The translations under genes were made by a program, and so were the position numbers. Positions 9,558-19,529 of a DNA stretch of 21,823 nucleotides are shown one piece after another. Source of the stretch: Hypsibius dujardini (taxonomy: Eukaryota; Tardigrada; Eutardigrada; Parachela; Hypsibiidae); assembly GCA_001579985.1 (NCBI GenBank), contig LRSR01003851.1:1-21823 (forward strand), written 5' to 3'. Position 1 is the stretch's first letter. Each line of letters begins with the position of its first letter. Under the pieces are notes generated by a model, which was given only the letters and a program-made list of their open reading frames with translations, searched no databases and was not told the DNA's origin.

Positions 9558-10650
9558 TGACCACCCCTTTTTGGTGTAAACATAGACCACCCTTGTTTTG
9601 GTGCTAACTTGGGACATTTTGGGACAACCCTTTATAGAGCATGTTAACAGATATCGCTTGTTTGAATAATCATGACTTCTCATAAGCAAAGATCTTTCGA
9701 AAGTTTTTTTGCCTTATTCCGCTTTGCGTCTAACATCTTCTCTAGTTGAGTTTTTTAAAAGACGTAAAATTTTATTGAACATGACATCGTTTGACGAATT
9801 CTTAAAACATTCAAGATCATATAAAGGCTCCTAATTTCCATTAGAGTGAATTTATTTATTTTTTCACACTGATGAGAAAGCGAAGCAAAGAAATTTTTTT
9901 TTTAAATTCTGGCAACAAATAGAACAATTAGTTGTCTAAGGTATGAAAAGCAACCCACGTGTCGCACCGCACGTACCGGTATTAATACTACAGCTACGAG
10001 TACCAATAAAGAAGGGTGTATCATTCCAGCAGCACAGCTCGATGTATTTTGATAAGAAAGGTGGGAAATTCAGATTGATTTGCAAGATTTTAGGGCTTGC
10101 AGACGGAAAATAACGACGAGCTGAAAATTTAGTCGTCTTTACAAACTTGTTTACATTAAGAAATGGGCTGCGATCCGGCCACAGCATATCGTCCATCAAC
10201 TTGATGAACGATATGCTCTGTTGTGCCGCATAAATGCTGTGCCATCAAATGTGACTTTCGGCAGAGGCTGACTCACATACAACTTACCCTTCCACTTAAA
10301 CTTGCCCGAAGCCAGACTGAACCCAGAGACTACAGTGTTTTCTTTTCTAGTTCTCAAGTCTCACCCGCATTGTCGACCGGAAATGACTATATAGTCGTCT
10401 GTCGTAATGTTAGAAGAGACTTAGTGCTTACTGAGGTTTGCATCAGACGCGAAAGGGGAAATACTTCTGCGATTGCAACAATGACAAGCGAAAGCTTTAG
10501 TAGACGCTTCCATATAAATGTTCTTAGCGACATTTTTGTTTTGGTTTAAAAACATAAACAACTACTATTAATTTTCAATTTGCAGACATAATAATTGATT
10601 CAACAAGTTTAGATTGTATCCCAATTTTATGTTGTGTACCACAGGTCAGT
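9558..10650. other. Intergenic DNA with a palindrome, no convincing gene
   Basis: Apart from the palindrome at 10183-10217, which sits between two diverging open frames (9936-10199 minus, 10223-10549 plus), I see nothing firm. The plus frame begins with closely spaced cysteines that loosely recall a THAP finger, but the later Cys and His and the tryptophan are not where they should be. Confidence 0.5.
10183..10217. repeat. Near-perfect 35-bp palindrome
   Basis: AGCATATCGTCCATCAA at 10183-10199 is followed after one base by its inverted copy TTGATGAACGATATGCT, with one mismatch in 17 positions. Weaker pairing continues outward (CGGCCAC against GTGCCG) with small gaps. With essentially no loop it is a cruciform-type palindrome rather than a normal RNA hairpin. 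Confidence 0.75.
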
Positions 10651-11100
10651 CCGGGGGCTCGTTAAGGGCCCTTTCAAGTGGCAAGATTGCGCTAAAAATT
10701 TGTCATCTTTTCATTAGTTATTTTGAAAATTGTGAGGTTGCGGGGTCTGATTTCCAAGACCTCTGAAACTTCAAAAGATTTTCAAAAACATTGCTTATTC
10801 CATAAATATTGATAGTCTTGAAAGGTGTGAACCTTTCATTTGCAGTTGTTATGGAGCTTATGTTGGACCAAGAACAAATTCGAGTTTGTTAAAAAACTTG
10901 AAGTCTTTGAAAATGATATGAAATATTGTGGGTCTGAAAATCAGACCCCACACCCCAAAAGTTTTGAAATGATCAATAACAAAAGGTCGAATTTTGGGTT
11001 CACTTTTGGGAAAAATGAATGTTGTCTCTGTGACTAACCCTGGTCTTACCATAAGGGGTCTTGAATGCAACTTCAAAGGACCCTAAAACGAGCTCCTGGG
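10651..11100. mobile_element. MITE-like element with about 33-bp terminal inverted repeats
   Basis: The left end 10651-10683 and the reverse complement of 11066-11100 align over their whole length (CCGGGGGCTCGTTAAGGG against CCCAGGAGCTCGTTTTAGGG, then CCTTT-AAGT-GCA in both) at roughly 80 percent with small gaps. The 450-bp interior has no transposase-like frame and contains an internal hairpin at about 10927-10952 (GTCTGA AAA TCAGAC). No clear target duplication was found, so the superfamily is open. Reading frames inside it should not be taken as genes. Confidence 0.6.
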
Positions 11101-11762
11101 TAGTTTGTTCGGACATCAGTGTAGCAATCGTTGAAAAATTCAGCGATTATCTCTGAAGTCACTTCTGGTCCCATAGCCCGTATGACATGCAAACAGAGAC
11201 TACAAGAGGATATTTGGCCGCTCTCGTGTGTTAAATGACATATTATTACATTATCGAATAGGTACAGCTAGTTCGCCGGTATGGACAATACATTATAGTC
11301 AAGATTTTAAATGGCCTATCCGCTAATTGCGCGTATGAAGGAGCGCGTGCATTCCTTTGAGACTGTTTCTGGTGATCAGGCAGTTATGATGGCAGACGGT
11401 TACTTGTCCACGATGTGGGTCGCGCGTCTGTGCATACTGCGCAATCAAGCAGCGTCTAGTGCGATGTCAGACATAAAAAGACGATCCAGGGGTCCTAAAC
11501 GTTGCACCATGGTACAAAGGATATTAGGTTAGTATAATTGCTTGTTCCTCGGTTGCAAGAGTGCCAGCCTAAACCAATGGCCACAACATCGTATTCGGGT
11601 TCAAAGGATATTACGTCAGTATGTTGTTTATTCGTGTCGACATGTTCTTTAAAGGACTGTCTCCAGACGAATTTCAGTTTGTTATAAAAACTTTCTGAAT
11701 CACTTTTCATTTCCAAATGTCAAAGTATAACTGCAATCGTATGCGTAATGCGTGAATCGTAG
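11101..11762. other. Unassigned DNA
   Basis: Frames of 73 codons on each strand (11311-11532 plus, 11495-11716 minus) have no recognisable content. A partial direct repeat is present: CAAAGGATATTA plus about 14 further similar bases near 11515 and again near 11602. Confidence 0.4.
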
Positions 11763-11865
11763 GATCTACTGGACGTTCCACCCAAATAACGGCATTCGCA
11801 GCTCACGTTATGACAGTTCGGACGTGCAAGTGGTGGTTGGGAAGAACTCGCTCTTGCCGCCCTAT
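11763..11865 (+). CDS. Orphan exon-like stretch ending in a consensus donor
   Basis: After a weak acceptor (gaatcgtag) the frame G ATC TAC TGG... runs to TAT G/gtaagt, a consensus donor. It encodes about 34 residues beginning IYWTFHPNNG and ending GKNSLLPPYG. The spacing of a YW near the start and a PPY near the end faintly recalls the first strands of an ephrin ectodomain (YWNSSNP...CPHY), but the cysteine and asparagine expected there are missing. No partner exon is secure; a 2-nt-phase acceptor at about 11911 (ccttaag) joins in frame and stays open for about 30 codons. It could be a real small exon, a gene relic or chance. Confidence 0.22.
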
Positions 11866-13670
11866 GGTAAGTCCTAAACACTTGTTAAGAAGTTCTGTCG
11901 CGTGTGTCCTTAAGGGGAATCCCGTGTTTGGTTTTGCTCCCAAAACTTGACCGGTCTGCTGAACATGTTTGCAAACAGCAAACGCTTTCGTTACTAAAAA
12001 GCATTATAATAATATGTTTAAAAAAAGCGTGTTTAATAATGCGTCGGTTTGGAATAAACTTTAAGAACATTTTGGAAAAGTCACATGCGACACTGTTCTG
12101 ATGGTATTTTTGGACACCCTTTTGAGAACTTTTAACTTTCTAGAGAACTAGTACCAACTGAACGAGTACAAAATTAAGTTGTTCACGTCAACTTTGTAAG
12201 CTGCGGTTCTCAAAAAAGTGTCCAAAGGGGATGGCGGGTCACTTCTGACAGCTGCTCATTTGTCTGTAGAGGGCATCTCAAAGTTCGGCCTGAATATCAA
12301 TTTCCTTTTCCCGAAACAATTTTTGGATTACGACCATTCTTACAGATTCCAAAATCACTGTCGAATCAACACTGGCGGTGCATTCTGTCCGTGGATAAGA
12401 TTTGGCATCACCAGTTAATTATGGACGTTAAAGGCTTCAAATTATACTTAGCTTCAGTTATAGTATATGGATGACATTACAAAATACTGAAAACTGAAAA
12501 AATATCACAAAATATAAACATTTTCAATAGTCCAAAAAACCGTACAAAATTATTGTACATTTTGCATAATAAAATGCAAAAATTAACTGTCGAGAAGAGT
12601 AATGTTCAGCATTTTTCACCCTAAAATCTTAAAATCAGTTGTATAGTCAAAACATATGAAAAAGTATTTTTCTCAATTTAGAATCACATATGAAAGGAAA
12701 AAATGACGAAGTGAGCTTATCGCATTTAATGCAAGGATAAAGAAACGTATAATATGTCGGTTAAATTGAAAGATAATCTTAGTATAAACTTATTGATCTT
12801 TTTATGTTTTCGTTAAGGAAAATCTACTGGTATCTGCCGCGCTCCAATCAAAGCATCGCTGATGATCAGTGGCGTATTCGGCCCGCAGGTACAGAGGTTA
12901 TCGACAGTTGTACCCCGAACCGGATAACTCATTTAACAAGGGTAGCCTTGTGGTTGGGGCAGAGAATCCTGACTAGCCAGCCCTTACTACAGGGGTCACC
13001 ACGAACATTGAATAGTTTTCAAGCGGTGACCACGCAAACTGAGCGCAACTGACGCTAATCTCACAAATGACAAAAACGCCACACCTGAAGCCTCAATTAA
13101 GTTTATGATAAAAACTGATTTTTAATCTCACGCAGGAAGCCTTCCTGGGGTCGTTGACTAAAAATTGTTAACACGGGCTCAGTGGGTTGATTGCTTCATT
13201 ACTTAATTGTGTTAGTGAATCCTTTGAAATTCTGCCTTTCCATCAAGTGATTCTAGAGGCAGTGTAGCAAACAAAGTAACCCTAAAAGGATAAATCATAA
13301 AATATTTGCTTTCTATTAAACTCAAAATGTTGTAGGGGCGGAACTAAAACGATGTTAATGTGTAGAAAGTACTTGTTTTCGCACTTTTGCGCGAATTATT
13401 TTTTCTCAAAAATTTCCTGCTGCATTTCAAGAACCGATAGAACGTGGTTTTTATAGAGAAACTATGTCATGATAACTTACAATGAGCGGTTTTTTGTTTA
13501 AGCTCCAAACACGATTGGCGGAACTGAAGTTCGTAGTATACTTTTCGGCTTAAGTTGGCGGGTACAAAAGTACCACTTTCAGGACAAAATTCCTCAAAAG
13601 CTCAAATATTGTCAGATTCGTTTCAAATTAACTTTTAGCTAATCTTAACTTACTGCCCTCCTTGCCACTA
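11866..13670. other. AT-rich DNA with possible transposon remnants, no gene called
   Basis: The stretch 12420-12790 is very AT-rich with small hairpins, such as ATTTTGCAT/ATGCAAAA near 12560. A hAT-like terminus CAGTGGCGTA occurs at 12867, and a possible partner (reverse complement TAGTGGCAAG) ends at 13670, but the flanks show no target duplication. Frames at 12218-12418 and 12804-13052 have no recognisable domain. Confidence 0.4.
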
Positions 13671-13833
13671 AAATTAATTTTTATTTTCCCACACTCACGG
13701 ATGTTGGAGGGAGTAACAAATAGAATTCAATAATCGTGGAGACCCCTGTAATTCTTAATCGTTATTATTTTTCAATCAAATTCAACGCCTATTTAACATG
13801 TTGATTTAGTTATTGTCATCTTTACTTGGGGAT

Positions 13834-14156
13834 CAGAGGGCGGGCCACAATAGATTAAGGCCAGAGCCGAAGCTATATTAGAAATATTAAAATATTGCGA
13901 CCGAAATGTTTTACATTTTTTTTAAACACAAAATATTTTGAAATTGGAAGCTAATTAATTTCATTCTCAAACAAATTGGCGCAGCCAAAATAGCCTTGAA
14001 TGAAATTTCCGAATAAATATTTAACTAATGTCTCTGTGGGTCTTTGCGTTTCTCCACTTTTTTCTATTATTGTACGCACTATAATAATTTAGCATTCATT
14101 ATGGAGAAACGTCTTTCGGAAGCCTCAACTGAAACTAGCCATAGCTTCGCCCCCTG
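13834..14156. mobile_element. Possible small inverted-repeat transposon remnant
   Basis: The right end, reverse-complemented, begins CAGGGGGCGAAGCTATGG. Two left candidates resemble it: CAGAGGGCGGGCC at 13834 and CAGAGCCGAAGCTATA at 13862. The interior is AT-rich without coding potential. No matching target duplication flanks either pairing, so boundaries and class are uncertain. Confidence 0.3.
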
Positions 14157-14839
14157 GCATCCAAAAAATGATTCTGCTGATGTCAATCGATTCAAATAAA
14201 TTGAAATTGAACGAAATGTGTGGCAAAACTAATGCAGGCGCGGCGCAGACTAAATAAAAACTTATTCAAGATAAATATTAGTTTGCTCGTTTGATACCAG
14301 GCTCGGGTTGGCTTCTTTACTGGGCGCTATCAGCAGAGTGATGCGGAAATTTTGCAAACCCAGCTGAAGAAATATTTTTTTACGACCGCGTCACGCACGA
14401 ATATTTTAGTATTTTATCAAGCCCATGTTAACAGTTCAGAAATAAATATCCCCAACAATGCCCAACACAGTGTAAAAATGATTAAAAATAGTTATTCGGC
14501 CAGGAGGAAACTAAAGCCTCTAATCTTCGGCTAAATATTCAATTGAAGGCCGAAATGCTTCTTGAATCAAGATGCTCTGACCTTGGCTCATCAGACACAA
14601 ACACAAACCACATACACAGGCATATATGCAAAAATTGGTTTAGACACATGCCACATACTTGCATATATAGGCATAGATATTCGTATTGACATAACATTAG
14701 AGATACAAGTGAAGCTTCGGCTTCCGGCCGCCAACTTTTGAAGGGTTCTTGAAGACTGTCTAATTAATAGCTACAATTCAGGACTTACTGTATTGTTCGC
14801 CTGTTTGCCATTCTCGTAGTTGGTCTAGTTTGCGATCTC

Positions 14840-15033
14840 AGTCTCCTCATCCGTCTGACTTCGTCTCCGTCTCCATATTCGGTCAGTCTCTGTCTGTTTT
14901 TATCATAACATTCGTTTCCGTCGTCGTTTCGGTCTGGATCTCGGTCTCGGTCACGTGTTTTGTACCTATCTCTACCTTGTTCTCAGTCTCGGTTTCGACG
15001 TCGGCCTTGGTCTCAGTCAGCCTGCCTGCCTGA
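14840..15033. repeat. Degenerate GTCTC-type minisatellite
   Basis: The plus strand is dominated by variants of GTCTCGGTC, GTCTCCGTC and GTTTCGGTC. Because the unit is often a multiple of three, frames stay open on both strands: Val/Ser-rich on plus and Thr/Glu-rich on minus (about 47 codons, 15036-14895). The repeat explains both frames better than a gene does. Confidence 0.65.
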
Positions 15034-15750
15034 GATCATTTCTAGAGACAGTAAAATCGGCCGACTCTTTTGTTTTATCTGTGTTTGTGTCCATTTAACT
15101 AGCCGTCGTTGGGAGGCTGTCAATAATGAGCAGGCGGACTGTGAATCCAGTTACACAAATTGAGTTTCTTCTACCACGCAGTTAAACACGTTTTCTTCCG
15201 TTTTGTTGATAAAGTCTCAAGATTCTGAACAGTGCGTAATTAATGAACCCACTAATGTTGAACCGGAAAGTATAAACGGCCTGAAAAAAAATAGCCAAAA
15301 TGATGCAGTTTATGTAGGGACTCATTTTAGGAATTGAATACTCACGATACAATATATTGAGGGAACTTTTCAACAACTCACAGCACTGCAGTATTGACTC
15401 ATACATGACATAAGCATTTCAACTGGGAAAGAATTATTGACAAGAACTGGCCCTGTGAATCACGTCTCAGCGATAACAAATGGTTAGGGCTGATTATCTC
15501 GGTATTTCTCGAGCTGCACAACGGTTCTCAATACTAGACTTTGGACGGAGAATGCAACAAAGCAGACTAGACAAACACTGCAAAGTGGAGAGCCTCTCCC
15601 ATTTAGTAAATTCTTTAGGCATTGCGGTGATGCGGCCAGAGGCGTTAAGGCCCTAAACACATTACCAGAAATTTATGCTTTCTGAAGTTATCCACATTGC
15701 ACCTGCGTTGATTCAAAAGTTTACTACCTTTTTTTCCGTAAATTGGTAAG

Positions 15751-16716
15751 ATGTCAGGCTACCGTCATGGGGCCTTTATTCTCCTCGGTCTGCCTGAAAC
15801 ATCGTCCAGAAATGATGTGAATCGCCGATTCCGTGAAATGCAGTTGAAATACCATCCCGACAAGCAATCCGGGCAATCCGAAGTCCAAAAACAGGAAAAC
15901 CTGGAGTTATCAAAATCCATTAATATGGCGCGAGATCAATGCTTGGAATTCATCACTCAAAGGGAGGCCAATCACATTCGACAACGCAGCACCGCATTTC
16001 AGCCCAGCAGGCCAACCCCATCCGACTTCGAAGCGGAACGCAGAAACAATAATAATAACAACGAGCCTCCTCTTCCCCGTCATGACCCTGCAGGAATGAA
16101 CCACAAGGAATACAGCAACCAACAAAAATCCGTCCTGGGTCTTATATTATTCCTTTCTGTACTCATAATTATTGGTTTAATTATGTACGGTCTATTTGCA
16201 CTGTCGGGTCTCCCATTAGTGCCCGAGCCCTATGGCATGCCCAAGCCTAATAGCAAGCCCAAGCCCAATAGCAAGCCCTCGTCTCATCGGAATCATCAGC
16301 CAGCCAACAATAGGGAGCAAACGTTAGAAGCTAACGACCCGAGGGATCGGAAACTTTACAAATACACCGAACGAACCGTAATCTTGACTGAAACCAACTC
16401 CGACACCGCTCAACTGCGCATTACGACGACGTCGTATCTGTTTGTGGACCAAGCCAAGGGTTGGAAGAAGGTCGACACGAAAATAATACAAGGCGACCGA
16501 GTTGTCTTCCGGACAGTAAATCGGACAAAGGAAATATACGTTCCAAGCACCTTTCACTTTGAACTGATTGAGGAAGTAACTACCACTCATCTCGAACACT
16601 CTTATAACATTGCTTGGACGATAATAAGGACAACGATTGCGCGACCAGGAGAGTCTACAAGAACTACCGAGTCGGTCTACCGTGATGGAAAACTGCAAAC
16701 CTCAAAAGCCGTATAA
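15751..16716 (+). CDS. J-domain (DnaJ/Hsp40-like) single-pass membrane protein, intronless
   Basis: The product has 321 residues. Residues 4-68 form a J domain with helix II basic residues (RRFREM...LKYHPDK) and the HPD tripeptide at 35-37, the motif that stimulates Hsp70 ATPase. A Pro/Asn-rich linker with an Asn run (99-104) leads to one hydrophobic helix at about 128-151. After it come two PKPNSK units (164-175) and a Lys/Asn/Pro-rich hinge, then a Thr-rich, probably beta-stranded domain at about 200-318 that I do not recognise. There is no G/F region, zinc finger or type I/II C-terminal domain, so it belongs with the heterogeneous DNAJC-like class. With no signal peptide, the helix would act as an anchor, probably leaving the J domain in the cytosol. 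ATG 15751 is chosen because an in-frame TAA lies at 15739-15741. The stop is TAA, and poly(A) signals follow within 90 nt. There is no close neighbour. Confidence 0.9.
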   Translation: MSGYRHGAFILLGLPETSSRNDVNRRFREMQLKYHPDKQSGQSEVQKQENLELSKSINMARDQCLEFITQREANHIRQRSTAFQPSRPTPSDFEAERRNNNNNNEPPLPRHDPAGMNHKEYSNQQKSVLGLILFLSVLIIIGLIMYGLFALSGLPLVPEPYGMPKPNSKPKPNSKPSSHRNHQPANNREQTLEANDPRDRKLYKYTERTVILTETNSDTAQLRITTTSYLFVDQAKGWKKVDTKIIQGDRVVFRTVNRTKEIYVPSTFHFELIEEVTTTHLEHSYNIAWTIIRTTIARPGESTRTTESVYRDGKLQTSKAV

Positions 16717-16798
16717 GGCACCGCTAACAGTAACCCTCTCTAGTGCTTTTTGAAATAGAGTTTAACTATCTGATTGAGCAATGAAATTTTTAGATGTA

Positions 16799-16808
16799 AA
16801 TAAATAAA
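16799..16808 (+). terminator. Overlapping AATAAA poly(A) signals of the J-domain gene
   Basis: AATAAATAAA contains two overlapping canonical signals, 83-87 nt after the J-domain stop codon. A short 3' UTR of about 110 nt is implied. Confidence 0.75.
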
Positions 16809-17963
16809 AAGTGTTGTACTTTCTCGCATTCACGGGTTGGCCGTTGCCCCCTTCCCACGAAGAACAGAAACAATTCGGCTCTTCGTATGTTAACAACATT
16901 ATGGCGCTTCATGGATTCTTCTGACATATTTGTTCTTAACCCCTAAGGTATTTTATAATACGTTATCTCCGACTAATTCAAGCTGTGGTTTCGTCTCTTA
17001 CCGGGCTATCGGGGAGAAATACGCTTGGCACCCATCCGAGATGACTTCAATCCGCTACCGTTGTCTCACGCATATTAGTATCGTCAAGCTCGGACTGTTG
17101 TTTTATTCATAAACCTAGCTTCTGCATATATTGAAGAACAGACAGGTTGGGAAGCTTGTTCGTGTCATACGTCAGAATTATAGTTAAAAACTCCATCATT
17201 TCAGACAGAACTGCATGTCATTGATCTGGTGGGGAGTTTAAATGGCGATATGTATATTATTTCAGCGTTTCATTCGATTGTCAATTCGTCCATCCGTCTT
17301 CGGCTTTGTGCATTTCTGTCTGTTTGACCGTCTGTTTCTCTGTCAGACGGTCTGACCATCCCTGTTTTCGCAACTCATCTCTCCGTCTGTCGGTTCGCAC
17401 GTCCATCTCTTCATTTCTTCGCTAAGCCTTCAGTTTATCTGATCCATCAATAGGTGCCAGTCTGGATATCGTGTATTTGTCTTTGAATATAGTGTAACTT
17501 TTGTTTTCTATGATTACTCGTTTGCCTAACGTTGCTTTAAATGTTGAATTGCTTTTGAATTGGCAATGTCAGGATTACCTGATATAGGAACACGGAAGAA
17601 GAAAGACACAACATGTCTGCCTGCCAGACACACATTTTTCTCTTAGTTTATTGTTTATTCTCTATCGAGCACAGGCAGCAGCATTCCGGAAGATAAAGGA
17701 TAGGAAGGTTAAATATTTAAATGATTTGGATTTGTCAGTTGTTATCGTGGTTTTATATTATGCGCCATTTCTGTTTGGCTTTCTTCCAGCTATAATTTTT
17801 TACTTTCAAACAGATCTCGGTGTTCCACTTTCATGAAGAGTTTCTTTGTTCTCATGAAAGCCATAACAAATAATTGCAACCACGAGGACTCCCCGTGAGG
17901 TCGTGAGATTTCCCTGGATGGAGCCCATCCAAAGTTTTTCACGGTGACGGTCGATACAGGAAA
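16809..17963. other. Intergenic DNA, no convincing gene
   Basis: It holds a second pyrimidine-rich, CGTCTGT-like degenerate repeat at about 17280-17425. Frames at 16930-17112, 17651-17836 and 17790-17996 are short and featureless. Confidence 0.5.
17280..17425. repeat. Degenerate CGTCTGT/CGTCCAT pyrimidine-rich repeat
   Basis: Recurring CGTCCATC, CGTCTTCG, CCGTCTGTT, TCCGTCTGTC and CGTCCATCTC blocks resemble the composition of the 14840-15033 repeat. An inverted pair GACCGTCTG / CAGACGGTC within it (about 17327-17354) can form a hairpin. Confidence 0.45.
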
Positions 17964-18670
17964 GGGCCGTTTATAGTTTGGAAGAAATCCTCTCATGAGA
18001 GGAAAAACCTTTCATCCAGCGTAAAATCGCCCGACTATAAACAGCTCGTCCAATTTTGAGAATCTCACGAACTATAAACAGGGTCGTGAGATCGAATGTG
18101 AGATCTCAAATGCGATTGCGTACGCGATCCTTTTCAAATCGCTCAGCCGAGTGATTTTCGTGCGATCTCCTTGATTTCCATACAAACCAGTACATTCCAA
18201 TCACCATCCATTTTGAAATCCATTCGTTTTTTATCTTTAGCAACCAATTACCGATCTTTATTCGAAAAGATATTTTTCTCTTTTGATGCGATATGTTTTT
18301 GATTCTTGGATCATATGATTTTGGTGTGGCTGAGCATCAAAAGACAAAATTTCCAGGTATATGGAAAACAGTGTTGTTACTCAAGTAATTACAAAATTGA
18401 ATATTTAAGAAATATTTATTGCCGAATAATAATAAAAAATACCAACGAAATTGTTATAGAAGGTTGATTTTTTCACAGGAACGGGATTTCTTTTAGTGTC
18501 TCACGTGCGATCCAGCCAATACTGTTTATACTAAATTACTTGATTCCAAACAAAACAACGCTCATACAAACGTGAGACCTGCAGTGAGAACGTCTGCGCC
18601 AAAATAAGCTTGTATTCGCACATCTCATCTCACGTCTCATCCAGTCGCCCATCCAAACTATAACGACGCC
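17964..18670. mobile_element. MITE-like element with short TIRs and repeated GTGAGA motifs
   Basis: The left end reads GGGCCGTTTATAGTTTGGA and the reverse complement of the right end GGCGTCGTTATAGTTTGGA, so the last 13 or so positions match well. ACTATAAACAG recurs at about 18033 and 18069, and CGTGAGAT/CTCACG motifs occur many times inside and just outside the left end (from about 17907). Such subterminal repeats are common in DNA transposons. No transposase frame is present. The target duplication was not resolved, and the true left edge could be nearer 17890. Confidence 0.5.
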
Positions 18671-18913
18671 TAAACTGTCTGTGATATAATTGTCCACGTG
18701 TTTCGAGGTAGTGTATCACACATTTTGTAACGAACGACGAAAATCATATTGCTTTTGAATGAGAATTTCTAATTGCATTTGGCGCCGGCGCCGAAATACG
18801 AACATTTATTTCATAGGCGTGGCTCTGAAATTGTTATTATTCAGAATTTCAAAGTTGGGGAAACAATGCATAAAAATGACCGAAAGTCACATCAACGTGA
18901 GCACCCACCAAAA

Positions 18914-18984
18914 CAGAGTACAGTAGTGCTCATAAATATGCCAGGCTGTCCACACAATGCAGAGTACGGTAATGCTCATAAATA
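18914..18984 (+). repeat. 25-bp direct repeat, period 46
   Basis: CAGAGTAC(A/G)GTA(G/A)TGCTCATAAATA occurs at 18914-18938 and again at 18960-18984, with only two transitions between the copies. Confidence 0.8.
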
Positions 18985-19017
18985 GATCAGAGCTTAGTTC
19001 AGTACGAGATTAAGGCC

Positions 19018-19039
19018 GTTGACCAGGCGTTGACCAGGC
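19018..19039 (+). repeat. Tandem 11-bp duplication GTTGACCAGGC
   Basis: Two exact head-to-tail copies of an 11-bp unit; a partial third CCAGG follows about 25 nt later. Probably a slippage duplication. Confidence 0.8.
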
Positions 19040-19260
19040 GGTTTTAGAAATCGTAACTTAACCAGGCCGGCAGGCCAGCAGGTGGCGCAAAAGTCGTTTT
19101 TACGAAGGCTACCCAGGGAGATGGAACCGAAGTGGCGCCTCTACCGGACTGCTTGCACACTTCTCCATTGAGATTCTTTCCTTCCTTTTTTGGACCCAAA
19201 TTCAAACTGTGAGGCTTAGCAACAAACTAAAATTATCAACGCTACACGCGCGTACTTGGC

Positions 19261-19529
19261 TTTGTCCAATCTGCACGATCTTGAGCTTCTTGAGAAGCTT
19301 TCAAAAAATGTTTAAGACAAATGCAACAGATTTTTCATCATGGTTGCGGTTCAGAAGTTGTAGGGTGTGGACCTCAGAAAACTGGGATATTTGAGATGGG
19401 ATGAACTTTTTTTCGAGGTCTACATTCTACAATTTCTGAACCGCAAACATGATGAAAAATCTGTTGCATTTGTCTTAAGCATTTTTTGAGAGCTTTTCAA
19501 GAAGCTCAAGATCGTGCAGATCGGACAAG
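19261..19529 (+). repeat. Long fold-back: 115-bp inverted arms around a 39-nt loop
   Basis: The arm 19261-19375 and the reverse complement of 19415-19529 align over 115 positions without a gap, with ten differences. Eight of the ten are transitions of the direction that gives G-U or U-G pairs in plus-strand RNA, so 113 of 115 positions can pair in that transcript. In the minus-strand RNA the same eight would be A-C mismatches. It may be a hairpin RNA source or a fold-back transposon. Short frames within it are not credible genes. Confidence 0.9.

Larger units (their letters stand above)
13671..15750. other. Repeat-bearing intergenic DNA upstream of the J-domain gene
   Basis: This holds a possible inverted-repeat element at 13834-14156, a CA/TATA-rich patch at about 14590-14690, and the pyrimidine-rich minisatellite at 14840-15033. 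The 3' part should hold the J-domain gene promoter; no TATA or initiator stands out. Short frames at 14352-14534 and 15182-15406 are not convincing. Confidence 0.45.
18671..19260. other. Intergenic DNA with short direct repeats
   Basis: A 25-bp direct repeat (18914-18938 and 18960-18984, two mismatches, period 46) and a tandem GTTGACCAGGC pair (19018-19039) are visible. The 70-codon frame at 18773-18985 spans the first repeat and has no recognisable content. Confidence 0.5.

Noticed and set aside
10223-10549. THAP-type zinc finger at the start of a 108-codon plus frame
   Set aside because: The opening cysteines fit loosely, but the downstream Cys-x2-His, the Trp and the Pro expected of a THAP domain are absent.
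11515-11627. Direct repeat of CAAAGGATATTA...AGTAT as transposon long repeats
   Set aside because: Only about 26 bp are similar and the flanks diverge at once; it could be chance or a short local duplication.
12867-13670. An 804-bp hAT-like element between CAGTGGCGTA and TAGTGGCAAG
   Set aside because: The ends agree over only about seven bases and the 8-bp flanks do not match.
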